DNA of 64,000 nt from Stromatinia cepivora. Taxonomy: Eukaryota > Ascomycota > Leotiomycetes > Helotiales > Sclerotiniaceae. The notes beneath the pieces were generated by a model. It was given only the letters and a program-made list of their open reading frames with translations. It was not told the origin of the DNA and made no database searches. Positions 1 to 12,016 of the stretch are shown here, in pieces (position 1 is the stretch's first letter; each line of letters opens with the position of its first letter). Location of the stretch: positions 62,001-126,000 of the forward strand of contig RCTD01000003.1 of the NCBI GenBank assembly GCA_014898415.1, read 5' to 3'. The position numbers were made by a program, and so were the translations under genes.

Positions 1-588
1 ATGAAAGAAGGTGTGTTGAGGTTACAGAAAAGGGATGCAAATATACGGAGTGCATGGCATGGATACTGGGAGATTTGGGGATGGGAACAAGGACAACCTC
101 GACCGTAAGGTAACATAAGCAAGAGATGATGCACGTCGAGGTCTATAATTGCCTTTAAATGGAGATATTCTATATACCTGTGAGGAGCTCAACATGTCCT
201 GGCCTGTTCTTTAAGTAGTTGGTAGCTAGGACCTACGAAGCCAACGTTTGGACACCTAATAGTTAGTATGTCACAACTACTTGATTTCATAGCGCATGCA
301 CCCACAATTGGATAAGGGGCAATCGAAAAAAAATTACCCCAGATATATTAATCACCTTGAAGATATAATATTTGATTGTGATGTTGATTTCTTTTTCAAT
401 GTGTAACAAACCGCTGAATATCTATTCTATTATTCATAGCCAAGAAATACCACGTAGGTTCCTTGAGATGACGCAAATAAAGCAATTTCAGGGTTTAAAG
501 TATTCCACCAACATTAATCCTCCTGGTTAACCAACACCAAGACATAATACCAACAACATTTAACATTTCCACCACTTGTCAGAACAAA
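1..588. other. 5' flank and leader of the SRO7-like gene
   Basis: No gene is supported here. The last 70 bases are rich in CAA and ACC triplets and run into AAAATGGC, a normal fungal leader and start context for the gene at 589. Confidence 0.5.
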
Positions 589-3500
589 ATGGCAGGTTTT
601 CTACGTGGAAAACAAGCAGGTATACAAAATGATCTATCTGCGGGTATCTTGCCAGGCTTGTTTGCGCCTGATGATCTGGATCGTTTTGGCATCAATTCGC
701 AAATAGGGTTTGTTAACTCTGCTACTCTGCTTCCATGTAACAAATTAAGGGATTCAAGGTCAACTAACTTCTACACTTTTAGTTCTCTCGCATATGATCC
801 AGTACAATCTTTACTTGCAGTCGGAACGAACGAGACAACCTTTGGAAGCGGACAAATTTACATTTTTGGTCAGAAGAGAGTACAAGCAAAGCTTACATTA
901 CCCCGTCGAGCATCAGTCAAAACTCTACAATTTTGCGCCGACAGACTTATTAGTGTTGATTCGAAGAACGAAGTCATAGTATGGGATTTAGCAACGGCGA
1001 AGAAGTTAGCAGCTTACTCCCCGCCAGGGGTTGTGACTACCATTGTGACGGATCCTATGCTGGATTGGTGTTTAATTGGATTACAAACGGGAGATATTAT
1101 ATGCTACGACTTGGATAGAGAGAAGCTTGCGCCTTTACGACTTACGAATTTCTGGCGCGAAAAGAATCCAAGATCGAGGTTGTTGAGTTGTGTATCTTTA
1201 CAGTTACATCCCAGAGATATTGGACAGTTATTGATAGGGTATACGGAGGGAGCTGTGATATACTCGTTCAAACAGAACAAACCTGTCAAATACTTTCAAT
1301 ATGAAGTTCCAGCCGGAGCTCCTGGTGGAAACGGAGATCCTATGGGGAATAATGCGCCCAGACAACCACGTCTTACACAAGCATTATGGCATCCCACTGG
1401 AACATTCATTGCTACAGCGCATGATGATGCAAGCATTGTCTTTTGGGATCCTAAAGATGGAAGGATCGTGATGGCTCGAACTCTACAAGATACACATGTC
1501 AATGTACCTGGATCTCAGCCGCAAGGTTCTAGCAACTCTGTCGGTACGTTCTCCCTCAAGGAAGACTTTGCCAAAATAGCTTGGTGCTGCAAAGAAAACC
1601 CGGATGATACTGGTCTTCTTGTGGCTGGGGGTGTCCCAACCACGACGCCTACCAAAGGTATGACATTTATGGAGTTGGGTGTAACTCCGGTTTATGCAAC
1701 GTCAACTTGGCAAGTCTTGACCGATCACTTTAATGCAAAACGGCAACATTTCCTTCCAACTCCTACTGGTGCAGATATCGCAGATTTTTGTCTCATTCCT
1801 CGTGCTTCTCCGCATTTTGCCGGAGCTCAAGACCCTGTTGCCATTATTGCACTTCTCACATCCGGTGAGCTAGTTACGTTGAGCTTCCCTAGTGGTCATC
1901 CTATTTCTCCTACAAACCAACTACATCCTTCCCTATCGTTTGTCCATCCGTTCGTCAATTTCATGGCAGTATCTGCTGTTGATAGAGGTCGATGGCTTGG
2001 CATGACAGAAACTCGTGCTATGGGTCCACAGCTTCTGAAAGGAGGGGCAGAAGGAGTGAAACACCTACGGAGATATGAAGCACGGAATATCATTCAGACG
2101 GCTCACGGAGATGGCACGGTTAGAATTTGGGACGCTGGTCATGGAGATGAATTGGAAAACTCCAGTTCACTACAAGTCAATGTCGCCAGAGCAGTCGCAC
2201 GTTTCGAAGATGTCAATATCTCTGCAATTAATATGGCTTCAAGTACTGGAGAATTATGTGTTGGCACGACCGCTGGTGAAGTGGTTGTTTATAGGTGGGG
2301 TGGCAACAGAGCTTACGGTAGCGAGCAGCCTCCAAATGAGACTCAACGTGGTGGTATCACAGATATTTCTATTCGTGCCGAGCCATCTCTCAAAGAAGGT
2401 CTACAACCATTCATTGTTTATGATATGGCACAAGGGCCAATAAGCGCGATACGAATGTCAGATGTTGGATTCGTAGGTGTTGGATCTGAAGGTGGACTTT
2501 TCTCAATCATCGATCTCCGAGGACCCTCTGTCATTTTCAGCGCCGCAATGAGTGACTTTATTAAGCAAGATAAGAGAAGTAGTTTCATGAGAAAGGGAAG
2601 TAGCCAAACTTCTGCCAAATCCGAATGGCCTGTGTGTATCGAATTTGGCGTCATGACGCTAGATGATGATAAATACTCTAGCATTGCTTGTTTCGTAGGA
2701 ACAAACAATGGTAAAGTCGCCACATTCAAAATTCTACCACAGCAGAATGGTGGATATACAGCTCAGTTTGCGGGAGTGACAGCTTCTTCCGACAAGGTCA
2801 TTTCAATTACACCAATTGTGGCTGAGACTGGAAAACCTGCATCGGCAACTGGGCCTACAGTAGCTGCGCTTCGCAGTGGACAGCAAACTAATGGCGCTCT
2901 TGTAGTTGGTAAGATAACTGTAGGTGTGTGCGGCTAGTGGCCTTCTTTCGTATGGGAGGAAGTCAGTAGCTTGCCACGCCTAATGTCATTCCTTCATTTG
3001 CCAAATCCTTGATTCCACATTCCACAGCATGGTACTAATAGTTGTACAGTAACCCAAACTGAAGCCCGCATCTTCAAACCCTCGAGTGCCAAAGGTGCTC
3101 ACAAAACCTTCGACGATGTCTTTTGTGACTCCGCTGCCGTCACGGAATTCGAACTTCATGGTTTCGCACTCGTTGGCGTTTTCGGTGATGGAACAGCTCG
3201 CGCTTACTCGCTACCAGCATTGAAAGAAATTGGCATGTCCAAGCTTGACATGTTGGACAAGACTCGCTCTTCAAACAGTGTCGTAACGCCTTCTGGAGAC
3301 ATTTTAGGTTGGACGGGCCCAAGTGAGATTGCAATGGTTAATGTCTGGGGAACTGGACTACCACTCGGCAGAAGCCAGGATAAGCTATTCAATCCCGAAG
3401 CATTAATTCCTCCCCGGCCCACCATCTCAAATCTCCAATGGATATCGGGAACTCAATACGTCTCTCCCACTGATCTGGATCTCTTAATTGGTGGTCCCGA

Positions 3501-3777
3501 TCGCCCACCTAGTAAACGCATGCTTGCAGCGTCAGCAGAGGAAGAACGTCTAGCTCGTATTTCGGGTAGTGGAGCAGGACCTAGTGGCACTCAAGAGGGA
3601 TGGGGCGACTATATGACAAGGCAGCTCAATGAGAGGACGGAGAAACTTAATATTATGGGTGATAATTTGGATAAGGTGCAGGAGAATAGTGCGGGGTGGG
3701 CGGATGATGTTAGCAAGTATGTCAACAAACAGAAGAGGAATATGTTGCTGGGAGGAATTACTGGGAAGTGGTTTTGA
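589..3777 (+). CDS. SRO7: Lethal giant larvae / Sro7 / tomosyn-like exocytosis protein
   Basis: Two exons, 589-2908 and 3050-3777, encode 1015 aa. The intron 2909-3049 begins GTAAGA, has a TACTAAT branch site at 3033-3039 and ends CAG; it splices in phase 1. The protein is a long WD40-type beta-propeller repeat protein of the Lgl/Sro7/tomosyn family (for example VIVWDLATAKKL, IVFWDPKDG and VRIWDAGHGDEL in the first half). Family members bind the t-SNARE Sec9/SNAP-25 and the Rab Sec4 and act in polarised exocytosis at the plasma membrane. The last 59 residues (about 957-1015) look like an R-SNARE/VAMP coiled coil, and the Arg in LNERTEKL (about residue 969) aligns with the SNARE zero-layer Arg. 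That makes it more tomosyn-like than a plain Sro7 tail. Family assignment is firm; the exact partner set is inferred. Confidence 0.93.
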
Positions 3778-4896
3778 GGGATGAAGATTGCATGGACGAG
3801 AATAGATAGGATGTATGGATGGGCGTTCTTGGGATTTAGTGGATACCTGGTATGGGAATTATACCTCGGGAATGCTTGAAAGACTATGTGTCTATTTAAA
3901 GTTGCGAGCGTATGAATTCATGGGCGTTGGATTGGTCGGTTGGGCTTCACATCTCATATGACATCTCATATCATAAAAATATTTATTGCGGTTCAACGTA
4001 TGACCCTAAAATGTGTATAATTCCTGATCAAAGATTGAAACAAAAATCTCTACCCAGCATAAAGGTGTGCAAGAAATTAAAACACAATTTTGATCGAAAG
4101 AGTGTTATCTTGCTCCATGTCAAGCTACAAGTGATTGCACGAGATTGAGTGGGTGACCTAAATGGGATGTTGGTACGTGCTGAGCCACAGGTATCTAGAA
4201 AATTGAGAAGGCAGAAGGTGGGTTTGAGAGCGAAGAGGAATTGATGTTGGGGTCAAGTTCATGGCCGGGGTCTGATGGAGGGTGTATATTATGTTATGCT
4301 TTACCAACAATACCGGAAGGTCCGAAAGAGGTCTTGGACTTGTGGAGAATGCGGCTTGGAGCCTCAAGTTGAAGTGTTGTTGATTGAGTTTGATTGTGCA
4401 TATGGGATGCATTCGAAAATACAGGACATTCTGGGGAGAGAGCAAGGTGAGCGATTTAGGTTAACAAAAGCAAAGGAAAGTGGGGAATGGTTCATGAAAG
4501 AAGGAATTATGTACAGGTCTCAATCTACCACGTAGGACTTCATCAAATCAATGCTACACACAGGCATGCCTAAGTCAGGGGACATAGTGGCCCTTATTGT
4601 ATGCTATGCCACAGTACGTAGGCCGCAGATATTTTTGGTATAAAACACGGTTATAATAGGTGCGGTTGTTCAACGCGGTCTGGCTAAGATGGCAAAGATG
4701 TGTCTTGCATCAACAACTTGACTGGGTGAAGAAAATGTTATAAATAGCTCAGTTCACCTCCTACCTGATTACTCCTCACACTACAACCAACACATCGCAT
4801 TACCAAGCACCCACTCTATCCAGAGCTCCAAATCCATATAAGCAAGACTATAAATATAAGCATTACACAAAGAATCCATAAACAAAACCCTTCAAC
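3778..4896. other. Intergenic, no supported gene
   Basis: Downstream of the SRO7-like gene. Open frames here (for example 4275-4535) lack a fungal leader or recognisable domain. The right end carries the promoter of the small gene at 4897: a TATAAATA-like box near 4739-4746 followed by a CAAC/ACC-rich leader. Confidence 0.5.
4739..4746 (+). promoter_or_regulatory. TATA-like box upstream of small basic protein gene
   Basis: The sequence TATAAATA lies about 150 bp before the ATG at 4897 and is followed by a pyrimidine- and CAA-rich leader. The spacing fits a core promoter. This is inferred from sequence only. Confidence 0.4.
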
Positions 4897-5145
4897 ATGC
4901 AAAAATCTAGCACGCAAAGATCCTCCAAGCAAAAAGTTAGCTTCTCCGACGCGAAGCAGATAATACCACCAGCAAAGAAACATGCCGATCCATTTAAGGA
5001 TGAGCGAGCTACGGGGGAAGGAAAAAAGAGGAGTGCCAGTAGTCCGGATCGAGGAGGGAGTTCGGGGAAGAAGAGTAACACGAGTGGGACGAGTGGGACA
5101 GGTGGGACGAGGAAGGTTTTACCTGCTAAGGGGGTTAAGAAGTGA
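4897..5145 (+). CDS. Small basic Ser/Gly-rich hypothetical protein
   Basis: An 82-codon intronless frame starts MQKSSTQRSSKQKVSF. It is rich in Lys, Ser, Gly and Thr, with an SGTSGTGGT stretch and a basic tail (KVLPAKGVKK). No signal peptide, membrane segment or known domain is visible. Composition suggests a disordered, possibly nucleic-acid-binding or nuclear protein, but that is a guess. Support for a real gene is the promoter-like region upstream: a TATA-like box, a CAAC-rich leader and AACATGC at the start. It stands alone between SRO7 and the 3' end of ASF1. Confidence 0.5.
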   Translation: MQKSSTQRSSKQKVSFSDAKQIIPPAKKHADPFKDERATGEGKKRSASSPDRGGSSGKKSNTSGTSGTGGTRKVLPAKGVKK

Positions 5146-5925
5146 GGGGATGCTTTGATACTAATTTTTGAGTGAGGGTTTAAGCGTGGAGTTGTGCGTT
5201 GGATGTGGGATTTGATAGATTGTTTTGGAGTTTGGCGTTGGGGTGTTTTGTTACTGGCTGGCTGGCTTTATCTGGAAATATGCTCAGCTCGATTAAATTG
5301 CATGACTATTAGATTTACATCACAACTTTGGAATGGCTGAAGTCTCTCGTTTCTACACTCGCTTGCTGGTTTCCCCTCCCTTTCTCTTTAGGTAAGAATG
5401 ATGAAATGCGCAGTTATGTATGAGAAGACTTCAACTATCATTTAATATTTTATAGGTATATGAGTCAGAAGATGCGACCATAATTCATGAGAATATTGGG
5501 GTTGGAACATCAATACGCTATTGCTCCAGCTGGAGTAGAATGTTGATGATTTGTTGTCCAAGTTGTATAAAGAAATTGATACAACGTCGTGGGTACTCGA
5601 GTAGAACTTCCATAAAAGGTTCCAGGAATCCTATGTAGAGATGAATTCCTTCTATATAGTGAGTAGAAATAAGATAGGATGAAGACGATATTGCACAAAG
5701 TGTATCAGTAGGAAAAAACTTCATGAGGACAGATGAAAAATGTTCTTAATTGTTATGCTATACTAAAAGCATTTGAAAGCCTATCTGATATTCCTATTTA
5801 GAGTATCATTATTGACTTCCTGTATTCATCATATATGTATCTTAATGTTTGCTTTCCTCCTAATCATAACCTATCGTAATGCGCTCAATGAACTCTAAAA
5901 TCAAAACTATGTATGGGGTATTGAA
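5146..5925. other. Intergenic between convergent small gene and ASF1
   Basis: AT-rich 3' flanks of two convergent genes. I see no coding region, RNA gene or repeat. Confidence 0.5.
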
Positions 5926-6959
5926 TTAATGGGCCATAACTTCATCGACTTGATGTGTAACGCCACCAGTTTTATCAACACCTGATTTTTCAACGCCATC
6001 CATTTCCATGTCATCATCTCCAGCGACGTCTTCTTCCTCGACTTCCTCATCAGATTCACCACTGCTCTCCGCCTCGAGATCTTCACTTTCATCACCAGTT
6101 TCCTCAGCGATGGCGCCCTCGATTTCCACACCAGCCATCTCTGAATCTTGTTCCATTGCATCTGGATCGACCGCCCCACCTTCCTCTCCCTCAACCTCTT
6201 CATCTTCTTCCTCCCCAACTTCTTCGGCACCATATTCTTCTCCATCGGCGACTAAATCTGCCTCGGGCTGTTCAGGAGGGAATTCAGCAGGAGCAGATGC
6301 ATCCGAGTCCCTATAATTTAATGTTAGCATGCTATATCGCCTCAAGAATGTAGGATGACTCACCATTTGATGGCAAATCTAGTGACACGGGGCTTCTCAG
6401 CAAGAACATTTCTCTTGACTCGATCAAGAAGTGGCTTGGCAGGTGGATCGGCGTTCAATTCCTCAGAATCATATTCGTTGTTGACATAATAGCCAACTCG
6501 AACAAACTCTCTACCATCATAGGCGCAAGTGAGAAGAATGACAGTAACACCGAGGATTTCTGCATCTGGGATTCGCTTGGTATCGGGCGCATCTGCCTGG
6601 AAGAGGAACTTGTTTACGCCGACCGGAATGGGACCAACGAGGAGAGAATCGAGTTCTTGATCATGCTCATCACTTCATTTGTTAGTTTTGGATTCGAAAA
6701 AGGCAGAAACCAAGAAAGCTAAAGACATACGATGTGGCAGAACCAACATAGGTCAATTTCCATTCAAGATCTGGGGTAATAAGTAGGTTAGTGATTGGGA
6801 GAATGGAGCATAGATGGATGACCCCCAAGAGGGGAAAGAGAAAATCTCACCCTTTTGTAATGCCTCAAGGCACTCGAAGGTGATCTCAAACTCATAAGGA
6901 TCTCCAAATTTAGCTGGATTGTTGAGAACATTAACACCAAGAAGTGAGACGACAGACAT
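5926..6959 (-). CDS. asf1: Histone H3-H4 chaperone Asf1
   Basis: Four exons on the minus strand (6959-6851, 6770-6731, 6672-6364, 6310-5926) join in frame to 280 aa. Introns of 80, 58 and 53 nt have GT...AG ends. The protein starts [18 protein letters not shown], and the spliced core ([40 protein letters not shown]) is the Asf1 immunoglobulin-like fold that binds the H3-H4 dimer. The core ends at about residue 155 and is followed by a long Glu/Asp-rich tail, as in fungal Asf1. It acts in the nucleus in replication-coupled and replication-independent nucleosome assembly. It is divergent from RNA14 with a 769 bp shared upstream region containing an MCB-type ACGCGT site. Identification is very secure. 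Confidence 0.97.
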
Positions 6960-7728
6960 TTCGAAAGAGATTGGTTGTGTAGTTTCGATTAAGGTTTAAA
7001 GGATCTCAAAATTCTGATTCAAGATATGCACTCTTCCTAACCAAAAGATGCCAATCTAATGAAGTTGGCGAAGTTGGCGAAGTTGGTGAAGTTGTATTGA
7101 AATTGTAAGAAGTGGGATTGTTGGTATTGAAGAAGTGAAGAAAGGCACGGGTCGTCGAGAAGAATGAAGTTGATAAATTGGTTGATGGGGTAGCATTCAA
7201 GACGGTAAGAAGTGGCAGTATCAATAATTCAATTATCAAAACGCGTAGGGAAAATCAAAATCGCGTGGAAACCGCGATTTCCACTTTAGAGAATAGTCGC
7301 TAACCATATTAGTATTAGCTCATCAAGTTCATTTTCTTTTGCCTTGTCAGAGCTCCATCCATCACATTAACTTTTATTGACCTTGGGGCTTCAACTCTAC
7401 AAGGAACGAAATCTTGTTGTTCTTTTTTATGATTCCTTCAACTCCAACAATCACAATCAAAAAACCTCAATAGTTATTTGATTCGGATAATCTACTTTCT
7501 TTGTTGCGCAACGATCCTTTGATTTTGCGCAAGTTTGTTTAACTGTCCATACAGGTTAGCCTCACCTTACCTTTCTTTACCTTCGCCGATGACAACCTTT
7601 CTGCTACATCATAATCGCATCTGCTAACAAACTTCAAACAAACTTTAGCCATTTCCACCATTAATTTCTATCATCCCTTCATCACCATCGCTTGCGCATC
7701 CACAAAATAAATCAGAGCGGTCTTCAAA
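6960..7728. promoter_or_regulatory. Divergent promoter region of asf1 and rna14
   Basis: No gene between the two starts. The asf1-proximal part has GAAGTTGGC/GAAGTTGGT repeats near 7060-7090 and the ACGCGT site at 7241. The rna14-proximal part (about 7300-7728) is pyrimidine- and CAA-rich leader sequence ending TTCAAAATGGC. Confidence 0.5.
7241..7246. promoter_or_regulatory. MCB-like ACGCGT box upstream of asf1
   Basis: A perfect palindromic ACGCGT lies 282 bp upstream of the asf1 start, with two further CGCG cores at about 7262-7276. In yeasts, ACGCGT is the MBF site of G1/S genes, which would fit a replication-linked histone chaperone. Function here is inferred. Confidence 0.45.
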
Positions 7729-10700
7729 ATGGCGGAGGAAGATGCAGATATAGCTCTTTTACATCAGTTACAGGCAGGTCAAGAGGCTACGGCTTGGGAA
7801 GATGGAGATAATGGAATCGCAGAGGGTGATCTACCTTCCAATACAGAAGATAACAACGAACATGTCAAGCAAGATTCCGTTAAAGATGCCCAAGTTTCTC
7901 GTGCTTTGTCCCCTTCAGGCGCAGCCGCGTTGGCCGCTGGCGACGATTATGATCCTTCCTCTGTTACATCCCTTCCAGCAGTGGTAACTGAACAAGACCG
8001 CTCAAGACCCAGCTCTCAAACTTCTGTGCGCAAACTAAAAACTGTTGGAGGATTTATTGCAGATGATTCTGATGAGGAAAATAACGAATCCCCGCCAATT
8101 ACTACTGGTCATTTGCAACTCCCAGCTTCTGATAACCCCAAACGATCTCCCTCTCCATTGCAAAACTCTATTACTCAACAAGAAGTACCCATCAAAATGG
8201 AGAATCAAGTTGATTCCAAGGCCGAAGCACTTTCATCTATTCCTACTTCTATGAACCCGAGTAGCGTGGGAACACCCATAGAACAAACTTCGGTGCAAGT
8301 GCCCGTTTCTGTTGGTACATCGCAAAATACATCTATTCCCAGAGCTCGTCTTCCCCATGATAAGATCGGTATGCTTGAAGATCGTGTCAAGGAGGATCCG
8401 CGAGGTGATATGGAAGCTTGGCTTTCTTTAATTGGTGAACATCGAAAGCGCAACAAGTTGGATGATGCGAGAGCAGTTTATGAAAGATTTTTGAAGGTGT
8501 TTCCCCATGCTGTAAGTCATACACAATCTTTTACCGTTCTGCACTTGCTAACAATGAACCAGGCAGAGATTTGGGTTGCCTATACTGAGATGGAACTCGA
8601 ATACGAAAACTTTAGTGCAGCAGAACAAATCTTTGGCAAATCATTGTTGACTGTCCCTAACATTCAACTGTGGTCAGTCTATTTGAACTACATACGCCGT
8701 ATGAACGACCTTAATGTCGATCCCAGTGGTTCTGCTCGTGCAACCGTGTCCCAAGCATACGATTTTGTGTTAGCAAACATTGGAATTGATAGAGACTCTG
8801 GAAAAATTTGGCAAGATTATATTCAGTTCATTCGTAGTGCACCTGGTTCAATTGGTGGCAGTAGTTGGCAAGATCAACAAAAGATGGATCAATTGCGAAA
8901 AGTCTATCAACGTGCCATCTGTGTGCCTATGTCAAACGTGAATGAATTGTGGAAACAGTATGACCAATTTGAGATGGGCTTGAATAAGATGACGGTGAGT
9001 TCGATTCTCAAATTTTGCGACTCAAGGCTAACAGGTCCTATTAGGGCCGCAAATTTCTTCAAGAGAGATCTCCAAATTACATGACTGCAAGAAGTGCCAA
9101 CACTGCGCTAGAAAATATTACACGTGGCCTTCAGCGTACAACTTTACCTCGACTTCCGCCTGCTTTTGGATTTGAAGGCGACCAAGAATATCTGCATCAA
9201 CTAGAGCTATGGAAGAAGTGGATTTCCTGGGAACAAGAAGACCCTTTGGTTCTGCAAGCGGATGAGTCGGAAGCTTACAAACAGCGAATCGTATACGTTT
9301 ACAAACAAGCTGTCATGGCATTACGTTTCTGGCCTGAGATCTGGGTAGATGCTGCTGAGTGGTGCTTTAACAATAACTTAGATAAGGAAGGGGATAGCTT
9401 CCTTGCTGATGGAATTTTCGCAAATCCAGAGAGCTGTCTATTGGCTTTCAAAAAAGCCGACCGCCTTGAATCTACTCTCGCTACCGAAGAAGCCGGGAAG
9501 AGCAATATTGAGAAAGGAGCAATTGTTCGGGCCCCGTACACTAAGCTTTTGGACTCGCTGTATGAACTTATCGCGGATTTGAAAGTCAGAGAGACAAAAG
9601 AAAAAGCCAAACTTGAGGAGAACTCCGCCATCGATGCCTCCATCAGTGCAATTGTGAGAAAGGCAGAGGATGATGATGATGACAGTGACCCCGAAAAAGA
9701 TGCCCGAGAAAGTGCTAAAGCTACCCAGTTGAATGCTATCACACAAGGATATGAAATGCAGAGAAAACTTTTGCAGCGTACTGTGTCTTTCTCCTGGATT
9801 GCACTAATGAGGGCCATGCGGCGCATTCAAGGAAATGGTTCAATTGAAGCAAAGACTGGATCAAGGTTCATTTTCGCAGAGGCCCGTCAGCGCGGTATGA
9901 TCACAAGTGAAGTTTATGTTGCAAGCGCCTTAATTGAACACATGGTGTACAAGGACAAATCTGGTACAAAGATCTTTGAAAGAGGTGCTAAACTTTTCCC
10001 AAATGATGAAGCCTATCTTCTAGAGTACTTGAAGCATTTAATATCCATTTCAGACATCACCAGTAAGTTTTTCTTCTCGTATTCTACTTCGTCTACGATG
10101 CTAACTTTAAAATAGATGCCCGGGTTGCCTTTGAGACAGCAGTCAGTCGTCTAGCACAGAAACCCGAAACTGTTCACAAGACAAAACCACTTTACGTTTA
10201 CTTCCATAGCTACGAATCCCAGTTTGGAACTTTAGATCAAATCAAGAAGCTAGAAAAGCGCATGGCGGAACTCTTCCCAGATGATCCGAAGCTTCTCAGG
10301 TTTTCTTCGCGTTACAGTGTGGATGGATTCGACCCTACTGCTGTACGGCCCATCATTTCGCCTGCTTCACAGATGAGACCCAAGTTGGTTATGCAATCAA
10401 TCGAGCAAGCTCCCTCCATTCCAGACAGTCCGCGACCTCAATATGTACAAGAACAAAGCCCGCGACCGCAACCACCGCCACAGTTTGTGCAGAACCAAAA
10501 CACGAACTCACCAAAGCGGCCTTTCCCAACTGAAGACTTTGAAAGCGAGCTCAACCCTCCACGAAAGCTAGCTCGTGGTCAATCTCCACTGAAGGGAGCT
10601 GCAGGACGCAGATTGGCTCAACAAAAGGGAATACAGCAAACGCAAGGCACGCCTGCATGGCAATCAAACACGGCACCATACGTAATCCCACGAGATATTA

Positions 10701-11215
10701 CATTTTTACTCAGCATTATCCCTCGTTCTGATATCTATCTTCGCGACCCACAATTGAAAGACATCAAGTTCATTCCAAATGATTTGGTGCGACTCCTTGC
10801 CAGAACCGAGGTCCCGGATTACGTGCAATGGAAAAGTGCGAGGGAACAACCACAACAACGCTATGACGGTATGAAACCCAGTTATCAAGCTCCCAATACT
10901 CGTGAATCTTATGGCTACGGTGGACAAACTTCTGGAAATAGTGGATATTCTGGGGAGCCGCGTCACCTGTCACAGCCTGGTTTTCTTCCTGTTGATGATC
11001 GAGTTTCAAGCGTAATTCAGGGTCATGATTACACCAGGTCTCCTGTCACATCCCAGGATAATCAATGGGGAGGCGGGTACAGCCAGGCACCTTCTCATTC
11101 CCGCAATGCGAGCTTTGAGAGTAGAGGATGGCAAGGGCAGCAACAACAGCCTGGACAATATACGCAAACTCCATATCATGGGAATGGAAATGCCGATGGT
11201 GGATATTATCATTGA
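7729..11215 (+). CDS. rna14: mRNA 3'-end processing factor Rna14 (CstF77)
   Basis: Four exons, 7729-8511, 8563-8994, 9045-10062 and 10116-11215, encode 1110 aa. The acidic N-terminus is followed by HAT (half-a-TPR) repeats from about residue 205: DPRGDMEAWLSLIGEH, ARAVYERFLKVFPHA, AEIWVAYTEMELEYENFSAA and IWQDYIQFI. The C-terminus is low-complexity and rich in Pro, Gln, Ser and Gly. Rna14 is the scaffold of cleavage factor IA and works with Rna15 and Pcf11 in pre-mRNA cleavage and polyadenylation in the nucleus. The Suf domain and overall order match the family. The first intron (8512-8562) is 51 nt with no in-frame stop, so its retention would add 17 residues rather than truncate the protein. 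The last ~120 residues, rich in Gly, Tyr, Gln and Ser, are probably disordered. Confidence 0.95.
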
Positions 11216-12000
11216 AGCTAACTTTTGCATCTTCTACAGGATATTCTTATCGCTGATGATATCTTCTTTCCAGCGACCATGATTCAATCGTCAATTTCGC
11301 AAACATGACCTTTTTTTTCCTTCATCAAAATACCGAATCAAGGCTCATGATGTACATTCGAACAAACTTTCTTACTTCTTCAGCCTGCTCCACATATCTC
11401 CGAGTTTCTCCAGATTGACGGTGCTCGTCGTTGATCCATGGGAGGTGGCGGGCTATTTCTGGTTCTGCATATTCTTTTGCGTCAAAGAGTCTACGCCGTA
11501 CGCGTTGCTATTCGTTGGGTGGGAGGGGTGATCATAACGAAATTTCAAACTATGCACAAGGATATGCAGGTTTCTTTCTTCATAAAATGGCGTTTGGGAG
11601 GAAAACTGCAAGTTCTAATGCATGATGCCAGCCAGTCAGTCGGCTCTGAATGTACGTTAAAGAAGTATATGGCAATAATTAATGAATGCAAATAATGATT
11701 CATCATACCTAGATTGTTTTTCCTGTGCATGTCCGTTTGTTTTGATTTGTTAGCTTGATTGAGGGGTGATTGATGATTGAGGTTACACTGCATGCATACG
11801 TACGTACATACTATGGAGGGCCTTTGAAAGAACTCTGACTTGCAATAAGGAAACTCAAGTTTGATATATGCGTTTTGATTCAGTTAGATCATCTATTTTC
11901 CCTTCTTCTATTTGAGCTTGGGATAGAGACTAGAGGTAGAATTTACAGCATTTATTTCTCTTTCCTCATCCCCTTAAGCTCTCTTCTTTTTTCCAATTCC

Positions 12001-12016
12001 CGGTACCGCGGTACCG
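12001..12016. promoter_or_regulatory. Perfect 16 bp palindrome CGGTACCGCGGTACCG
   Basis: The two halves each contain GGTACC around a CGCG centre. It could be a dimeric factor site or a short hairpin. It stands alone, about 1.4 kb before the Argonaute ATG. No function can be assigned. Confidence 0.4.

Noticed and set aside
4275..4535. 86-codon plus frame with two Cys
   Set aside because: No leader, domain or splice context; likely chance.
6008..6316. Ser/Pro-rich open frame on the plus strand
   Set aside because: It is the antisense of the Glu/Asp-rich Asf1 tail; acidic codons read backwards give Ser and Pro.
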